Positions 7,899 through 18,014 are shown, counted from the stretch's first letter. The stretch is DNA of 64,000 nucleotides from Deinococcus alpinitundrae (GCF_009982895.1 NZ_WXZL01000012.1:71177-135176), one strand, 5' to 3'. Notes: generated by a model not told the origin, from the sequence alone. A program made the numbers and translations.

Positions 7899-9308
7899 CT
7901 AGAACTTCTTGAAGCGCGTCAGCTTGAAGGGCGTTTCCGGCGTGCCGTCCGTCAGTTTGTCGAGCTGGCTCTGGGTGCTGACCAGATCGCCACCCACCAT
8001 AATCAGGGTGCTGGGGTAGCGCAGGCCCCGCGCTGGTTCCTCGAGCGTCAGCTGACCGCTGGCGTAGTCGGCGCTGAGCTGCACCTTGCTCACCACCTGG
8101 TCGGCGTTGCGGGCCACATACAGGGTGCGTCCGTCGAGCAGCAGGCCGTCACCGTGCACCAGCCCGCCCATGACCTTCTTTACCGCCTTGCTGCGGGTGT
8201 CGATGCGCCACAACTCGCCGGTATTGAGCTGCACCGTCAGCAGGTAGCGCCCGTCCGGGGTCGCCACGATGCCGTTGAGGTTGATGCCGGGGCCGTACTT
8301 GATCGGTGTCTGGCCCAAATCGAGCCAGGGTTCGATCTTCATGTCCCTGACGCGCCACAGCATGGGCCGAGTCGAGTCGGTCACGTAGACGCTGCCATCG
8401 GGTGTGGGAATCAGGTCGTTGAGGTACGGATCGGGGCTGGGCGGCGTCATCAGGGTGGCGACGGGCGCACCGTCGAGGGAGAGAATACTGACCGCGCCGG
8501 TCGCACCGCCCGCCACCCACAGGCGTCCCTGGGCGTCCACCTTGAGGCCCAGCGCTGAAGCCCGGCCCAGCGCGCCGCCCCTGGAAAAGAGGCTGGTTTC
8601 TCCACTCTGGGCATTGATAGCGTAGATGTCGCCGGTGGCGGCGCTGCCGGTAAAGATCAGGCCGCGCGCCGCGTCGTAGGCCACGCCCTCGGGGAAATCC
8701 TGGGCGCCCGGCAGCGGGTAATCGCGGGCAGCGAAATTGTCACGCGTGATGATCCCGCAGCGCTCGCGCGCCCCGCTCATGCCAGAGGGGTCGGTGTTGT
8801 AATCGTCGGGCTTGGCGTGAATGACGATGGAGCGGTTCAGTATCCCCGTCATGCCGGTCAGGCTCACTTTCTGGGTCATGAAGCTGGCCGAGCCTTTGCC
8901 GTCCGCGCCCACGGTGATTACCGGCAGATCGCCGCCGTGACCGTACTTGTCGTCCGCTGTGGGGCTGTCATGGTTGTGGCTCATGCCGGGGTCAAAGTGC
9001 CCGCCCGCGCCCCCAAACGGCACGACCATGTTCACGGCGGGGTCAATGCCAGGAGTGCAGCGCCCGTACTCGTGAATGTGCATGCCGTGCTGGCCTGGCG
9101 TCAACCCGCTCACCGTCACCGTCACCTGCACGCCCATCCCCATCTGCTTGAAGGTGGCTTGCCCCAGAACCTGCCCCGCCGAATCACGCAGCGCGGCGGC
9201 GGCACTGAGCGGCGCGGGCGGCATAGTCATCCCAGCTCCACCCGCCGAGGCGAGACCGATCGCCAGCAGGCCGATCAGGGCGGCGCGCTTCATCGCTGTG
9301 CTCCTCAT
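7899..9308 (-). CDS. sodC: Cu/Zn superoxide dismutase fused to a gluconolactonase-like beta-propeller
   Basis: A 469-residue exported protein. A signal peptide covers residues 1-25. Residues about 35-190 are a complete Cu/Zn SOD: His77, His79, His104 and His164 for copper, His104, His113, His124 and Asp127 for zinc, Cys84/Cys184 for the disulfide, and the active-site arginine in GARERCG. Residues about 195-469 are an SMP-30/NHL-type propeller with repeated blades (FPEGVAYDAARGLIF, SALGLKVDAQGRLWVAGG, IVATPDGRYLLTV). It should dismutate extracytoplasmic superoxide; the role of the propeller is unknown. A four-base ATGA overlap joins it to the PQQ-type dehydrogenase. Confidence 0.9.
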   Translation of the reverse strand: MRSTAMKRAALIGLLAIGLASAGGAGMTMPPAPLSAAAALRDSAGQVLGQATFKQMGMGVQVTVTVSGLTPGQHGMHIHEYGRCTPGIDPAVNMVVPFGGAGGHFDPGMSHNHDSPTADDKYGHGGDLPVITVGADGKGSASFMTQKVSLTGMTGILNRSIVIHAKPDDYNTDPSGMSGARERCGIITRDNFAARDYPLPGAQDFPEGVAYDAARGLIFTGSAATGDIYAINAQSGETSLFSRGGALGRASALGLKVDAQGRLWVAGGATGAVSILSLDGAPVATLMTPPSPDPYLNDLIPTPDGSVYVTDSTRPMLWRVRDMKIEPWLDLGQTPIKYGPGINLNGIVATPDGRYLLTVQLNTGELWRIDTRSKAVKKVMGGLVHGDGLLLDGRTLYVARNADQVVSKVQLSADYASGQLTLEEPARGLRYPSTLIMVGGDLVSTQSQLDKLTDGTPETPFKLTRFKKF

Positions 9309-10582
9309 TTCTGGCCTCCGGTATAGAGCACGCGGTAAAGAACGCCGCTCTGGTCGTCAGTAAACAGCAGCGAGCCGTCGGTGTACTGCGCCACGCCTGC
9401 CACCCGCCCGAACTGCTTCCAGGTGTCGCCTTCTTGGTACACGAAACCAGAGATGAAAGGGGTGATGGTGGTGGGTTGATTGTTACTGAATGTGACGTGG
9501 GCGATCTGGTAGCCGCTCGGCTCGCTGCGGTTCCAGGATCCCCGGTAAGCCACGAACATGCTGTTCTTGTAATCGGCGGGAAACTGATTGCCGGTATAAA
9601 ACGCCGCGTCGATGGCCGCCGCATGGGCGGTGTAGTTGAGCAGGCTGCCCTGGGTCTGGGCGCAGTACTCGGCCTTGGTCACCTTGCCGGGCATGCTGCT
9701 GAGGTTCACGTAGGGATCAGGGTTCTTGTCGCCGTAACAAAATGGCCAGCCGTAGTTCTTGCCGCGCTCGATGACATTCATCTCTTCCGGCGGGATGTTG
9801 TCGCCGTGCCAGTCGCTGCCCTGATCGAAGCCGTAAAGCACGCCCGTCACTGGATGCCAGCCGAAGCCGATGGTGTGGCGCAGGCCGCTGGAGTAGATCT
9901 CGCGGCTCTTGCCGTCGGGGCTGATGCGCAGCATGGTTGCCTCCTCGGGGTTGGGCGTGCGCGAATCGTTGTTGGTACTGCCGAAGGCCGCGTAGAGGTA
10001 GCCGTCTGGCCCCCAATGCATGCCGCGCGCGCCGTGCTGCCCGGCGTCGGGAAAGCCGTCGGCGAAGACACGCGGCACGCTCAGGCTGCCGTCTTTGGCC
10101 ATGTCCATCACCCAGATGGTCTTCTCGGCGGCCACGTACAGCTTGCCGCCGCGCACCGACATCCCGTGCGCCGAACTCATGTTCTGGGCCACCCGCTTAC
10201 GCTCCACATTCTCGATCTGGCCGTCGCCGTTCACGTCCTTGAGGTACCACACGTCGCCCTGCTTCATGCGGCTGAGGTAGATGCCACCGTCCGGCATGAC
10301 CAGCAGGCTGCGGGCGTTGCCCAGGCCTGTCGCCATTACCTTGAGCTGGAATCCGGCGGGCACCTTGAGACGGCTGAGTTTGTCGGGCGTGAATTCCAGC
10401 GCCACTGGCTCCAGACGGGTCGCGGTGACTGTGGCGGCGGGTTCTGGGGGGATGATCGGCTGGGGCGTGGGGGGCGTCTTGGGCGTGGTCTGGGCTGGCA
10501 GCGTCTGGGCCAAGCCTATGCTCAGCGTCAGCGCCGCACCGAGGGCCAGCAAACAGCGTCGGGAAGTCATGCTGAGCAGCAT
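9305..10582 (-). CDS. Exported PQQ-dependent sugar (sorbosone-type) dehydrogenase
   Basis: A 425-residue protein with a signal peptide (RRCLLALGAALTLSIGLAQ), a proline-rich linker to about residue 50, then a six-bladed propeller typical of soluble glucose/sorbosone dehydrogenases. Family stretches include HTIGFGWHPVTGVLYGFDQGSDWHGDNIPPEEMN (about residues 235-270), NYGWPFCYG and FVAYRGSWNRSEPSGY. It is expected to oxidise sugars or aldehydes outside the membrane using PQQ. It resembles the second copy at 39.9-41.0 kb. Its stop overlaps the start of the SodC fusion, so the two are translationally coupled. An in-frame ATG four codons downstream is an alternative start. Confidence 0.85.
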   Translation of the reverse strand: MLLSMTSRRCLLALGAALTLSIGLAQTLPAQTTPKTPPTPQPIIPPEPAATVTATRLEPVALEFTPDKLSRLKVPAGFQLKVMATGLGNARSLLVMPDGGIYLSRMKQGDVWYLKDVNGDGQIENVERKRVAQNMSSAHGMSVRGGKLYVAAEKTIWVMDMAKDGSLSVPRVFADGFPDAGQHGARGMHWGPDGYLYAAFGSTNNDSRTPNPEEATMLRISPDGKSREIYSSGLRHTIGFGWHPVTGVLYGFDQGSDWHGDNIPPEEMNVIERGKNYGWPFCYGDKNPDPYVNLSSMPGKVTKAEYCAQTQGSLLNYTAHAAAIDAAFYTGNQFPADYKNSMFVAYRGSWNRSEPSGYQIAHVTFSNNQPTTITPFISGFVYQEGDTWKQFGRVAGVAQYTDGSLLFTDDQSGVLYRVLYTGGQK

Positions 10583-10689
10583 GCGGGAGGGGCAGGAGTA
10601 AAAATTGACGAAACCTCACCTTATTGGGAAAAACTCAAGGTCAGATGGAATCGTCTTGAGGTAATCCTGGCACTTGTCTGAGTCGAAAA

Positions 10690-11553
10690 TTAAGCTGGAT
10701 TCACAAACAGCGGCAAGTCGCTGGCCCTTGCCGCGCCTGCCGCCACCGCCCGGCGGTGCAGTTCCTGTACGGCTCGCACCCCTTCTGCACCCACATCAAG
10801 GCTGAAGTCGTTCACATACAGATCAATGTGCGCCTGCATCACCTCGTCGGCCATTTCCAGGGCGTGTTGCCGGATGTAGGCTTTGGGTTCCTGCGGGTGG
10901 GCATACGCATATTCCAAGCTGGACCGCACCGCCTGATTCAGTGCCCACTGCATCTGGGCGGGCAGATCACGGCGCACCAGAATCGCACCGAGCGGCAGCG
11001 GCAGCCCGGTGTCTTTTTCCCACCACGCCCCCAAATCGAGCAGTTTGGTCAGCCCGTGCTGCGGGTAGGTAAAGCGCGATTCGTGGATGATCAGCCCGGC
11101 GTCCACCGGAACGCCGCCGAGTTCGCCGCGCTCGACGGCGGGCATGACCTCGTCGTAGCGCACCCGCAGCACCTTCACCTCCGGGTAGACGATTTTCAGC
11201 AGCAACTCGGCGGTGGTCAGCGCGCCGGGCGACAGCACCGTCTTGCCGTTGAGGTCGCCGAGTTCTTCCCGCGCCACCACCAGTGGCCCCACGCCGCGTC
11301 CCAGCGCGCCGCCGCTCCTGAGGGCCACGTACTCGTCCATGACCTCGAAGTAGGCCCGGTAACTGATCTTGGTGATGGGCAATCTTCCCGCGCTGGCCCA
11401 GTCGTTGAGCGTCTGCACGTCTTCGAGCACCTCGCGCACCGGGGCCGGGGTGGCGACCTTGCCGTGCGAGAGGGCGTAGAAGATGAAGGTGTCGTTGGGA
11501 CAAAACGAGTAACCGAGATCGAGGGGTGCGGGCGTTGGATCGGCGCTGGTCAT
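10690..11553 (-). CDS. mqnD: 1,4-dihydroxy-6-naphthoate synthase (futalosine menaquinone pathway)
   Basis: A 287-residue periplasmic-binding-like enzyme. It opens with LDLGYSFCPNDTFIFYALSHG, the MqnD version of the family's SPCPNDT motif, followed by ITKISYRAYF, LSPGALTTAELLL and DAGLIIHESRFTY. MqnD converts cyclic de-hypoxanthine futalosine to 1,4-dihydroxy-6-naphthoate in the alternative menaquinone pathway used by Deinococcus-Thermus. No other mqn gene is adjacent. A -10 box lies 6 bases before the ATG, so the mRNA is probably leaderless. Confidence 0.93.
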   Translation of the reverse strand: MTSADPTPAPLDLGYSFCPNDTFIFYALSHGKVATPAPVREVLEDVQTLNDWASAGRLPITKISYRAYFEVMDEYVALRSGGALGRGVGPLVVAREELGDLNGKTVLSPGALTTAELLLKIVYPEVKVLRVRYDEVMPAVERGELGGVPVDAGLIIHESRFTYPQHGLTKLLDLGAWWEKDTGLPLPLGAILVRRDLPAQMQWALNQAVRSSLEYAYAHPQEPKAYIRQHALEMADEVMQAHIDLYVNDFSLDVGAEGVRAVQELHRRAVAAGAARASDLPLFVNPA

Positions 11554-11559
11554 GCCTCC

Positions 11560-11565
11560 AGGCTA
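11560..11565 (-). promoter_or_regulatory. -10 box TAGCCT for mqnD (leaderless)
   Basis: The hexamer ends 6 bases upstream of the mqnD ATG. The intervening GGAGGC could also serve as a very close Shine-Dalgarno. Confidence 0.45.
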
Positions 11566-11612
11566 CGCCGGGCAGAGTGGGGCAAATGGGCTGGGCGCGG
11601 GAGTGGGTTCGT

Positions 11613-12815
11613 TCAGCTGCGCAAAGCTCCCGGTGTCAGCGGCTCGGTCAGCAGTTGCCCGAACGTCACCGTGCCGCGCTTCACGGCTTCCCGTACCAGG
11701 GTGCCGCCCACGCTGTAGGTGAAGATGTAGGCCCGGAAGGTCGGCTGCGCGATGAACTCCAGGCTCTTTTGCGCCCGCTGCGGCGTGGCGGCGTTGTAGT
11801 GCCGGAATAAGTCCAGCACTTCCTTCTCGGGTGCGCCGTCCGCGTGAAGCAGCATCGCGGCGTGGCCCGAGACGCCCTTGAACTTCTCCTTGAGCTGAGC
11901 CAGGCGCAACGCTTCTCGCACGGCGTCGGGATCGATTCCCGCCACGCTTGCCAGGTCGCCGGTCAGCCACGCGGCCACCTCGTCCGGCGTCATCACGGCG
12001 TCCAGCGCGTTTACGGCAATGCCCTCGCTGACCACGCACTCCGGCGCGTTGATGAGCTGAATGCCGTGCTCGAACCAGCCCTTCTCGCGCACCAGCCGGG
12101 CCTCCTTGGCGGCGTGCTCGGTGTGGTGGCCGGGGTAGCCTTCGTGGGCCAGCAGATCGGGCAGGCCAGTCAGCGTCACTGGCAGGTCAGTGTTGATGTC
12201 GATGCGGCTTTGCAAATTGCCCAGCGGCCAGTTGTAGCCGCTCCAGGGCTGATTCTTCACCAGCCCGATGCTGAAATTCTCACCGTCCGGCAACCCGAAC
12301 TGCTGGGCCGTGCGCCGCCGCAGCTCACTCAAGATGGGTTCGGCCACCCGCAGCAGCTCGCCCGGCGACACCGTCACCCGTGAGCGCACCGCTTCCTCGC
12401 GCTCCTCCAGGCTGCCCTTGCCCGGCAGGGCGGCGTCGAGTTCCTTGAGGGCCGTGTCGAGTTCGCTCAGGTCGGCCCGCACCGGGTCGATGTCGTAGAG
12501 ACCGCGCACCTCGTCGGCGTACGGCAGCCGCTCTCCGGCCAGCATCCGTGCCAGGGTATGCATCGCCCGTGTCTGTGCGACTAGAAAGGCGCGGCGGCTG
12601 GGGTCGGGCTCGGCCTGCACATCATGGTGCAGCGCCCCGGCCTCGCTCGCCAGGTCGGTGGTCGGGCGCAGCGTGCGGTCGGCCAGATCGTCGGGGCCGC
12701 CGTAGCCGTCGATGAAGCCGGGCGAGTGGGCGTCGAGCGCGTGCGCCAGACGGATGTAGCGGCGGGCGAGGTCGTCAGGAACCGGGGCGAGGGCAGCGGA
12801 AGCAGGCTTAGTCAT
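11613..12815 (-). CDS. DUF885-like zinc metallopeptidase
   Basis: A 400-residue, largely helical protein. The zinc motif is HEGYPGHH at residues 224-231, the HExxPGHH variant of the DUF885 family, with a downstream glutamate helix containing [13 protein letters not shown]. There is no signal peptide, so it should be cytoplasmic. Substrate is unknown; DUF885 members include peptidases related to M32/M2. A -10 box lies 7 bases before the ATG, back to back with that of rarA. Confidence 0.75.
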   Translation of the reverse strand: MTKPASAALAPVPDDLARRYIRLAHALDAHSPGFIDGYGGPDDLADRTLRPTTDLASEAGALHHDVQAEPDPSRRAFLVAQTRAMHTLARMLAGERLPYADEVRGLYDIDPVRADLSELDTALKELDAALPGKGSLEEREEAVRSRVTVSPGELLRVAEPILSELRRRTAQQFGLPDGENFSIGLVKNQPWSGYNWPLGNLQSRIDINTDLPVTLTGLPDLLAHEGYPGHHTEHAAKEARLVREKGWFEHGIQLINAPECVVSEGIAVNALDAVMTPDEVAAWLTGDLASVAGIDPDAVREALRLAQLKEKFKGVSGHAAMLLHADGAPEKEVLDLFRHYNAATPQRAQKSLEFIAQPTFRAYIFTYSVGGTLVREAVKRGTVTFGQLLTEPLTPGALRS

Positions 12816-12822
12816 GTTCGGC

Positions 12823-12828
12823 AGGATA
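12823..12828 (-). promoter_or_regulatory. -10 box TATCCT for the metallopeptidase gene (leaderless)
   Basis: It ends 7 bases upstream of the ATG at 12815 and is separated by only 18 bases from the opposite-facing rarA -10 box. Confidence 0.5.
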
Positions 12829-12846
12829 GCCCCGGTCCGCCTCCCG

Positions 12847-12852
12847 TATCCT
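12847..12852 (+). promoter_or_regulatory. -10 box TATCCT for rarA (leaderless)
   Basis: It ends 7 bases upstream of the GTG start at 12860; no Shine-Dalgarno is visible. Confidence 0.5.
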
Positions 12853-12859
12853 GCCGGGC

Positions 12860-14143
12860 GTGACCCTTTTCGATCCGCCCGCTCCGCTGGCCGAGCGCCT
12901 GCGCCCCCGCAGCCTGGCGGAAGTGGTGGGCCAGCACCACCTGCTCGGCCCCGGCAAACCGCTGACCCGCACCCTGGCCTCCGGACGGCTGGGGTCGTTC
13001 ATTCTGTGGGGGCCGCCGGGGGTAGGTAAGACCACCCTGGCCCGCTTGATGGCCCGCGAGGTCAGCGCACACTTCATCCCCCTCTCGGCGGTCTCAGCGG
13101 GTGTCAAGGATGTGCGTGAGGCCACTGCCGAGGCCGAACGCCTCAAGGGACGCGGCATGCGGACCATCCTCTTTCTCGACGAGATCCACCGCTTCAACAA
13201 AGCCCAGCAAGACGCCCTGCTGCCGCACGTGGAGTCGGGCCTGCTGACCCTGATCGGCGCGACCACTGAGAATCCCAGCTTCGAGGTCAACCCGGCGCTC
13301 CGTTCACGCGCCAGGACATTGGTGCTCGAAGCGCTCAGTCAGGAGGATGTGCGCGGCCTGCTGGAGCGCGCCCTGAGCGATCCGCGCGGTTTGCCCGGTG
13401 TCGCAGCCCAGCCGGAAGCGCTCGACCTGCTCGCCCGCTTGGCTGACGGCGATGCCCGCCGGGCGCTGAGTACCCTGGAAGTCGCCTCGACGCTGGCTGA
13501 CCCCATCACGCCCGAAGCCGTCACCGAGGCATTTGGCCGCCACCTGCCGCAGATGGACAAGGGCGGCGAGGATTTCTACAACCTGATTTCCGCTCTGCAC
13601 AAATCGGTGCGCGGCAGCCATCCCGACGCCGCGCTCTACTGGCTGGCCCGCATGGTGGAGGGCGGGGCCGACAGCTTGTACGTGGCCCGCCGGATCGTGC
13701 GGATGGCCGCCGAGGACATCGGACTGGCCGATCCGCAGGCGCTGCGGCTGGCGATTGCCGCGCGCGACACCGCCGAGTTTCTGGGCAGTCCCGAGGGCGA
13801 CCTGGCGCTGGCACAGGCGGTGGTCTACCTTGCGCTCGCGCCCAAGAGCAATAGTGTCTACACTGCTTGGAAAGCGGCCCTCAACGCCGTGCGTGAGGGG
13901 GAGCACCTGCCGGTGCCGTTGCACCTGAGAAATGCCCCCACTGCCCTGATGCGCTCGCAGGGTTACGGTCAGGGCTACGCCTACTACTTCGACGATCCCG
14001 AAGGCAGCTTCGCCCAGACCTATTTGCCGGAAGGCCATGACCTTACCCTCTACCGCCCGGATGGGGAAGGCTGGGAAACAAAGGTCAGAGAACGCTGGCG
14101 CAAGTTACAAGCCGCACATCGGGGCGAGCCGGAAAGTGAATGA
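12860..14143 (+). CDS. rarA: Replication-associated recombination protein RarA (MgsA)
   Basis: A 427-residue AAA+ ATPase. Walker A is GPPGVGKTT (residues 51-59), Walker B is [10 protein letters not shown] (about 104-113), and sensor 1 is [14 protein letters not shown] followed by the LRSRA arginine finger. The C-terminal part (about 240-420) has the RarA/WRNIP1 oligomerisation block with [23 protein letters not shown] and the conserved [15 protein letters not shown]. RarA acts at stalled replication forks with single-strand binding protein. The start is GTG at 12860, with a -10 box just upstream. It is divergent from the metallopeptidase gene. Confidence 0.95.
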   Translation: MTLFDPPAPLAERLRPRSLAEVVGQHHLLGPGKPLTRTLASGRLGSFILWGPPGVGKTTLARLMAREVSAHFIPLSAVSAGVKDVREATAEAERLKGRGMRTILFLDEIHRFNKAQQDALLPHVESGLLTLIGATTENPSFEVNPALRSRARTLVLEALSQEDVRGLLERALSDPRGLPGVAAQPEALDLLARLADGDARRALSTLEVASTLADPITPEAVTEAFGRHLPQMDKGGEDFYNLISALHKSVRGSHPDAALYWLARMVEGGADSLYVARRIVRMAAEDIGLADPQALRLAIAARDTAEFLGSPEGDLALAQAVVYLALAPKSNSVYTAWKAALNAVREGEHLPVPLHLRNAPTALMRSQGYGQGYAYYFDDPEGSFAQTYLPEGHDLTLYRPDGEGWETKVRERWRKLQAAHRGEPESE

Positions 14144-14345
14144 GAAAAACTTGAACTGTTCTTTAGGTGTTTATGGTAAATCGGTCAGACAACGCTCAGG
14201 TTGAGAAAATCATATTCAGCTTCTCGGACAGCCGGAAGATGATTCTAACGCGAGAGACACTCGCGCGCCTCTTAGAAATCCCATTTCTTGCTGCTTCTCA
14301 TGAGCTATACGGTACTGAAATCCGTGCTGCGGCGAGTTTTTTGTG
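14144..14345 (+). other. AT-richer intergenic stretch between rarA and the lipoprotein promoter
   Basis: This stretch, extending with the promoter and leader to 14542, is clearly lower in GC than its surroundings. A 60-codon frame (14167-14349) beginning MFMVNRSDNAQVEKIIFSF lies here, but it has no convincing Shine-Dalgarno and no family I recognise. I see no RNA gene. The composition suggests promoter-rich or foreign DNA. Confidence 0.4.
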
Positions 14346-14374
14346 TTGACACTGCTCATCCCCCTTCGTATACT
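14346..14374 (+). promoter_or_regulatory. Consensus sigma-70 promoter of the large lipoprotein gene
   Basis: TTGACA (14346-14351) and TATACT (14369-14374) are separated by exactly 17 bases. This is the best-matching promoter in the window. The predicted transcription start near 14381 gives a leader of about 160 bases before the ATG at 14543. Confidence 0.85.
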
Positions 14375-14542
14375 CTCCTACAGGATTCACATTCTTGCCG
14401 GAGATGTGGAGTGGGTGAGTGCAGCGGGGGATACAAGAAAGCAGGAAACTCGGCAACTGCTTTTGGACGCCTCTCAGTGTACAATCACACTCGGCATGAA
14501 CAGAGCAACAATGAGAAACCGCCTTTTCCACGGGAGGAAAGC

Positions 14543-17500
14543 ATGAAGAAGAAATTTGGCCTTTTGGCCCTCACTGGCGTCATCGCATTGGCGTCCTGCT
14601 CACAGGGAACTACGCCTGGCGTAAGTTCCTACGATCTCACGGTCAACCTGACCGGCGACCTGACCTCAGGTAACTTTGCTGTGACGGGTACGGACACCGC
14701 CACTGTCAGCGTTGCTGGTGGTACCGGCAAGGTCAACCTCAAGAAGGGTACCTACACGGTCACTGCCCCGACCGTGGCCGGTTACACCTTCTCGCCGACC
14801 AGCAGGTCGGTCGACCTGACCACCACCAACCAGACGGTAACTTTTACTAGCACGAAAGATGCCGTGGTAGTAACACCGCCTGGGCAGACCACCGCGGTGT
14901 TGACCATTGACCTGGAAGGCGTGAGCAAAGCGCCCGTGACCATCAAGGATTCCAAGGGCGCTGTGGTGGCGGGTTACAACAACGTTCTTGTCGCCGACAA
15001 CGACACGGTCACCCTGCCCAGAGATATTTACACCATCATCGCTGGCGACGTGACTGGCTTCACCGCCCCCAGCGGTAGTGTGGCGGCCAACCTGACCGGC
15101 GGCAATGCCACGGCCAAGCTGACCTACACGGCCGTGAGTACGACAACGCCTGTAGTCCTGAGCACCATCAAGATCAGCAGCCCCGCCAACGGCGCGACCG
15201 TGCCGTTCGGGCAGACCCAGGTCACCTTCGCCGTCACCGGCAACCTGACCGATGTGGTCTGCACCGTCGGCGGTGTGACTGTGCCCGCTCCTGGCGTGGG
15301 CGCGAGCGGCGGCCTCTGCACCATCAGCATTCCTGACGTTGCGGGTCCTGTCATCGTCACGGTCTCGGGTAAAGACGGCAACAATGCCAATGCTCCGGTG
15401 AGTGACAGCGTCGTGGTCAACGTTGCTGCCTCTAACCCGAACCCGACCACGGGCCCGATCCAGTTCGACCCGGCCCAGCAAATCGTCTTGGGCGCGGACG
15501 GTACGGTTGACGACAGCAAGAACGATGCCGCCGATATCACCGCCCGTGTCTTCACCAATAACGGCTGGCGTGACCTCGGCCAGGGCCTCTCGACGGGCGG
15601 TGCGCCCACTTCGGACGTTTACACCTACGTCAAGGGCACTGTGAATGTCAACTACGCGGCTCCGGCTGGCACCACCAAGGTGGAAGTCCTCCTAGCCCGC
15701 ACCACCGGCACTGACGTGCCCACCGCTGACGATATTCAGGCAGCTGATGTCCTCAATGTGGATACCAACGCTGCTGGTACGGCCAGGACTGTCACCACCG
15801 CCTTCGACAGCACCAAGCTCGGCGAATTCCAGGCCGTGCCGGAGTGGTTGGTCGTTCGCGTCAACAGCACCCAGCTGTACTTCCGCCGCGTCGTGGCAGA
15901 CAACACCGCGCCGCAGCCTGCCCGCCCCGACTTCGAGGGTGCCAAGCAGGCCAACTCGAACGTCATCCGCAACTTCCGTGGTATTCAGAACAACAACTTC
16001 GCGCGCGGCGCAGTTGATGTGTTCACGACCAACCGCGATCTGCAAGACCAGCCGTTTGGCCGCGCTCCGCAGACCAGCACCGTCGCGCAGCTGCGCCCTT
16101 CAGGCTTTGAGAGCATCCGCTACTTCCTGGTGCCCTCAGCGTTGGTCGACCTGACCCCTGGCCTGCGTGACAGCGACGGCGTGCGCGTTGCCAAAGCGAT
16201 CCGCTACGCCTTCAAGACCGGCCAAGGCGTCATCGCCAGCGCGCCTCAGCTCTCCGTCGGTGCGTCGGGTGACTTCCGCACCCTGTTCGACAGCAGCACC
16301 ACCACCGTCTGCACCGGTGGCGTGCCCGTCACGTCTCCCAAGGCTGCTGGCTTCGTGCCCGACGGCAAGTACCGCCTCTATGCCCTGACCCGCGACCAGA
16401 TCGGCAACGAAGCGGCCAGCCCCGAGTACCAAGTCGTCACCTTCGACAACGTCGGTCCCAATGTGTCCGGCCTGACGGTGCGCGACGCTTCGCCGCTGCC
16501 CTTCCCCTCCACCAACCCTGCACGCTTCATCAGCGACGTGGCGCAGTTTGGCGGAGCTACTATCTCCGATCTTGGTATCGGCTTTGATCCCAGTGCGCCA
16601 TTCGTGGCCAACATTGGTAGTAAGCAAATCTCTCTGAACGTGACCAACATCGCCAACCCCGTCAACGGTGTGGTCGGCTCGGTGGTCTTGGGTGCGACCA
16701 CCTTCGACACCAACCCGATCAGCGACGGTCCGTACAGTGTCGGCCTGAATTCGTTCACCGACGCGCTGGGCAACCTGCCTACCTACTGCGCTCCGCAGGC
16801 GCTGATTATCGATAACACCGATCCTACCGTCACGTTCAACCGTGTCTCTTCGGCTGGTGTGGTTGAGAGCGGCACGCCTCAGAGCGTCGAGACCCTGGCC
16901 AGCGACTCCACCTCGGGCATCTACACCAGCATCCTGTTCTGGAACGACTTCGCTGGTGCTGACGCTGCCCAGACGCGTACCCGCGCCAAAGGCTTTGTCG
17001 GCGCGCCGGTTGAAATCAAGCGTGTCTACAAGGATCTTGATCTGACGGCTGGTGACGGCAGCCAGACCAACGTGGCGAACAATGCCACCTGGAATGCGCT
17101 GTATCCGGTGGCGACCTACAACGTCTTGCCCTACCCCCCGCTGGCAATGAACCTCAATACCATCGCGGTTGACCGTGCCGGTAACGCTAGCGTCTTGACT
17201 CGTGGGTTGCAGGTAACGCCGCGCATCACCAACGTTGCCAACCAGACGACCAATCTCCCCAACATCCCGCTTCCCTTCGTCTTGCCGACCCTGGGCAACT
17301 CGGATGGTTACCGTTTTGACCGCGCCGCCAATCATCAGCCCACGGCTTCGCGCTTCATCAATCCGGTTAATGCCAACGGCACCACCTTGACTGACGCTGG
17401 CAAGCCGCTGCTCTTTGGCGCGACCCTGCCCAGTGAGGACGCTGTGCTGTCACTGGCTGTCAGTGGAACCGCAACCCAGAACGGCTTTGGTTCAACCCAG

Positions 17501-17995
17501 ACCGGTGGAGTCAGTGCTGGTGCTGACAAGATCAACGCGGTCACCGGCTACGGTGGCTTTAACCGCAACGACTGGGCCAAAGTGCTGACTTACCTCAACA
17601 CTCGTCCCACGGCTAACCTGAATACGTTCCAGGTCGCCGACCCCAGCCTGGCCTTCCAGAACAACCTGGAGCTCGGTGCGAATGTAACCAACAGCAACCT
17701 GTTCCAGGCCCGTGTCGATTCACGGACCCTGAACGACGGCGGTACTGCGCCTTCGGCACGGCAGGCTGCGCCCTGGTTCAAGCTTGGCGACCTCAGCACC
17801 GCCAACCAGTTCTACAGAGTTGACAGCGACCTGCTCAACAACCTGTACTGGACGCGCGGATACGACAGCAGCACATACGGCTACCTGATTGCTGATAGCA
17901 AGGTACCCCTCAACGCCTTCTACGACGAGATCACTGGCATCGTCACCGATACCGCTGGTTCGTACAACTTCTACGGAGAGAAGACGGGCCGCTAA
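14543..17995 (+). CDS. Very large exported lipoprotein with Ig-like/beta-sandwich repeats, function unknown
   Basis: A 1,150-residue protein. Start ATG 14543 has a strong Shine-Dalgarno (GGGAGGAAA). Residues 1-19 are a lipoprotein signal ending ALASC (Cys19). Residues about 25-100 and 115-200 look like two carboxypeptidase-regulatory/PEGA-like beta-sandwiches. Residues about 205-290 look like a bacterial Ig-like domain (ISSPANGATVPFG through NVAAS). The rest is rich in Asn, Thr, Val, Gly and Ala, with further Ig-like units such as the one around YRLYALTRDQIGNEAASPEYQVVTFDN. No catalytic motif is visible. The consensus promoter and strong terminator imply high expression, fitting an abundant cell-envelope component. 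I do not recognise a specific family for the whole protein. Confidence 0.85.
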   Translation: MKKKFGLLALTGVIALASCSQGTTPGVSSYDLTVNLTGDLTSGNFAVTGTDTATVSVAGGTGKVNLKKGTYTVTAPTVAGYTFSPTSRSVDLTTTNQTVTFTSTKDAVVVTPPGQTTAVLTIDLEGVSKAPVTIKDSKGAVVAGYNNVLVADNDTVTLPRDIYTIIAGDVTGFTAPSGSVAANLTGGNATAKLTYTAVSTTTPVVLSTIKISSPANGATVPFGQTQVTFAVTGNLTDVVCTVGGVTVPAPGVGASGGLCTISIPDVAGPVIVTVSGKDGNNANAPVSDSVVVNVAASNPNPTTGPIQFDPAQQIVLGADGTVDDSKNDAADITARVFTNNGWRDLGQGLSTGGAPTSDVYTYVKGTVNVNYAAPAGTTKVEVLLARTTGTDVPTADDIQAADVLNVDTNAAGTARTVTTAFDSTKLGEFQAVPEWLVVRVNSTQLYFRRVVADNTAPQPARPDFEGAKQANSNVIRNFRGIQNNNFARGAVDVFTTNRDLQDQPFGRAPQTSTVAQLRPSGFESIRYFLVPSALVDLTPGLRDSDGVRVAKAIRYAFKTGQGVIASAPQLSVGASGDFRTLFDSSTTTVCTGGVPVTSPKAAGFVPDGKYRLYALTRDQIGNEAASPEYQVVTFDNVGPNVSGLTVRDASPLPFPSTNPARFISDVAQFGGATISDLGIGFDPSAPFVANIGSKQISLNVTNIANPVNGVVGSVVLGATTFDTNPISDGPYSVGLNSFTDALGNLPTYCAPQALIIDNTDPTVTFNRVSSAGVVESGTPQSVETLASDSTSGIYTSILFWNDFAGADAAQTRTRAKGFVGAPVEIKRVYKDLDLTAGDGSQTNVANNATWNALYPVATYNVLPYPPLAMNLNTIAVDRAGNASVLTRGLQVTPRITNVANQTTNLPNIPLPFVLPTLGNSDGYRFDRAANHQPTASRFINPVNANGTTLTDAGKPLLFGATLPSEDAVLSLAVSGTATQNGFGSTQTGGVSAGADKINAVTGYGGFNRNDWAKVLTYLNTRPTANLNTFQVADPSLAFQNNLELGANVTNSNLFQARVDSRTLNDGGTAPSARQAAPWFKLGDLSTANQFYRVDSDLLNNLYWTRGYDSSTYGYLIADSKVPLNAFYDEITGIVTDTAGSYNFYGEKTGR

Positions 17996-18014
17996 CCCCA
18001 GCCCAGTTCCACTT

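Noticed and set aside
14167..14349. 60-codon frame in the AT-rich gap after rarA
   Set aside because: No Shine-Dalgarno, no recognisable family, and its end overlaps the -35 of the strong promoter.
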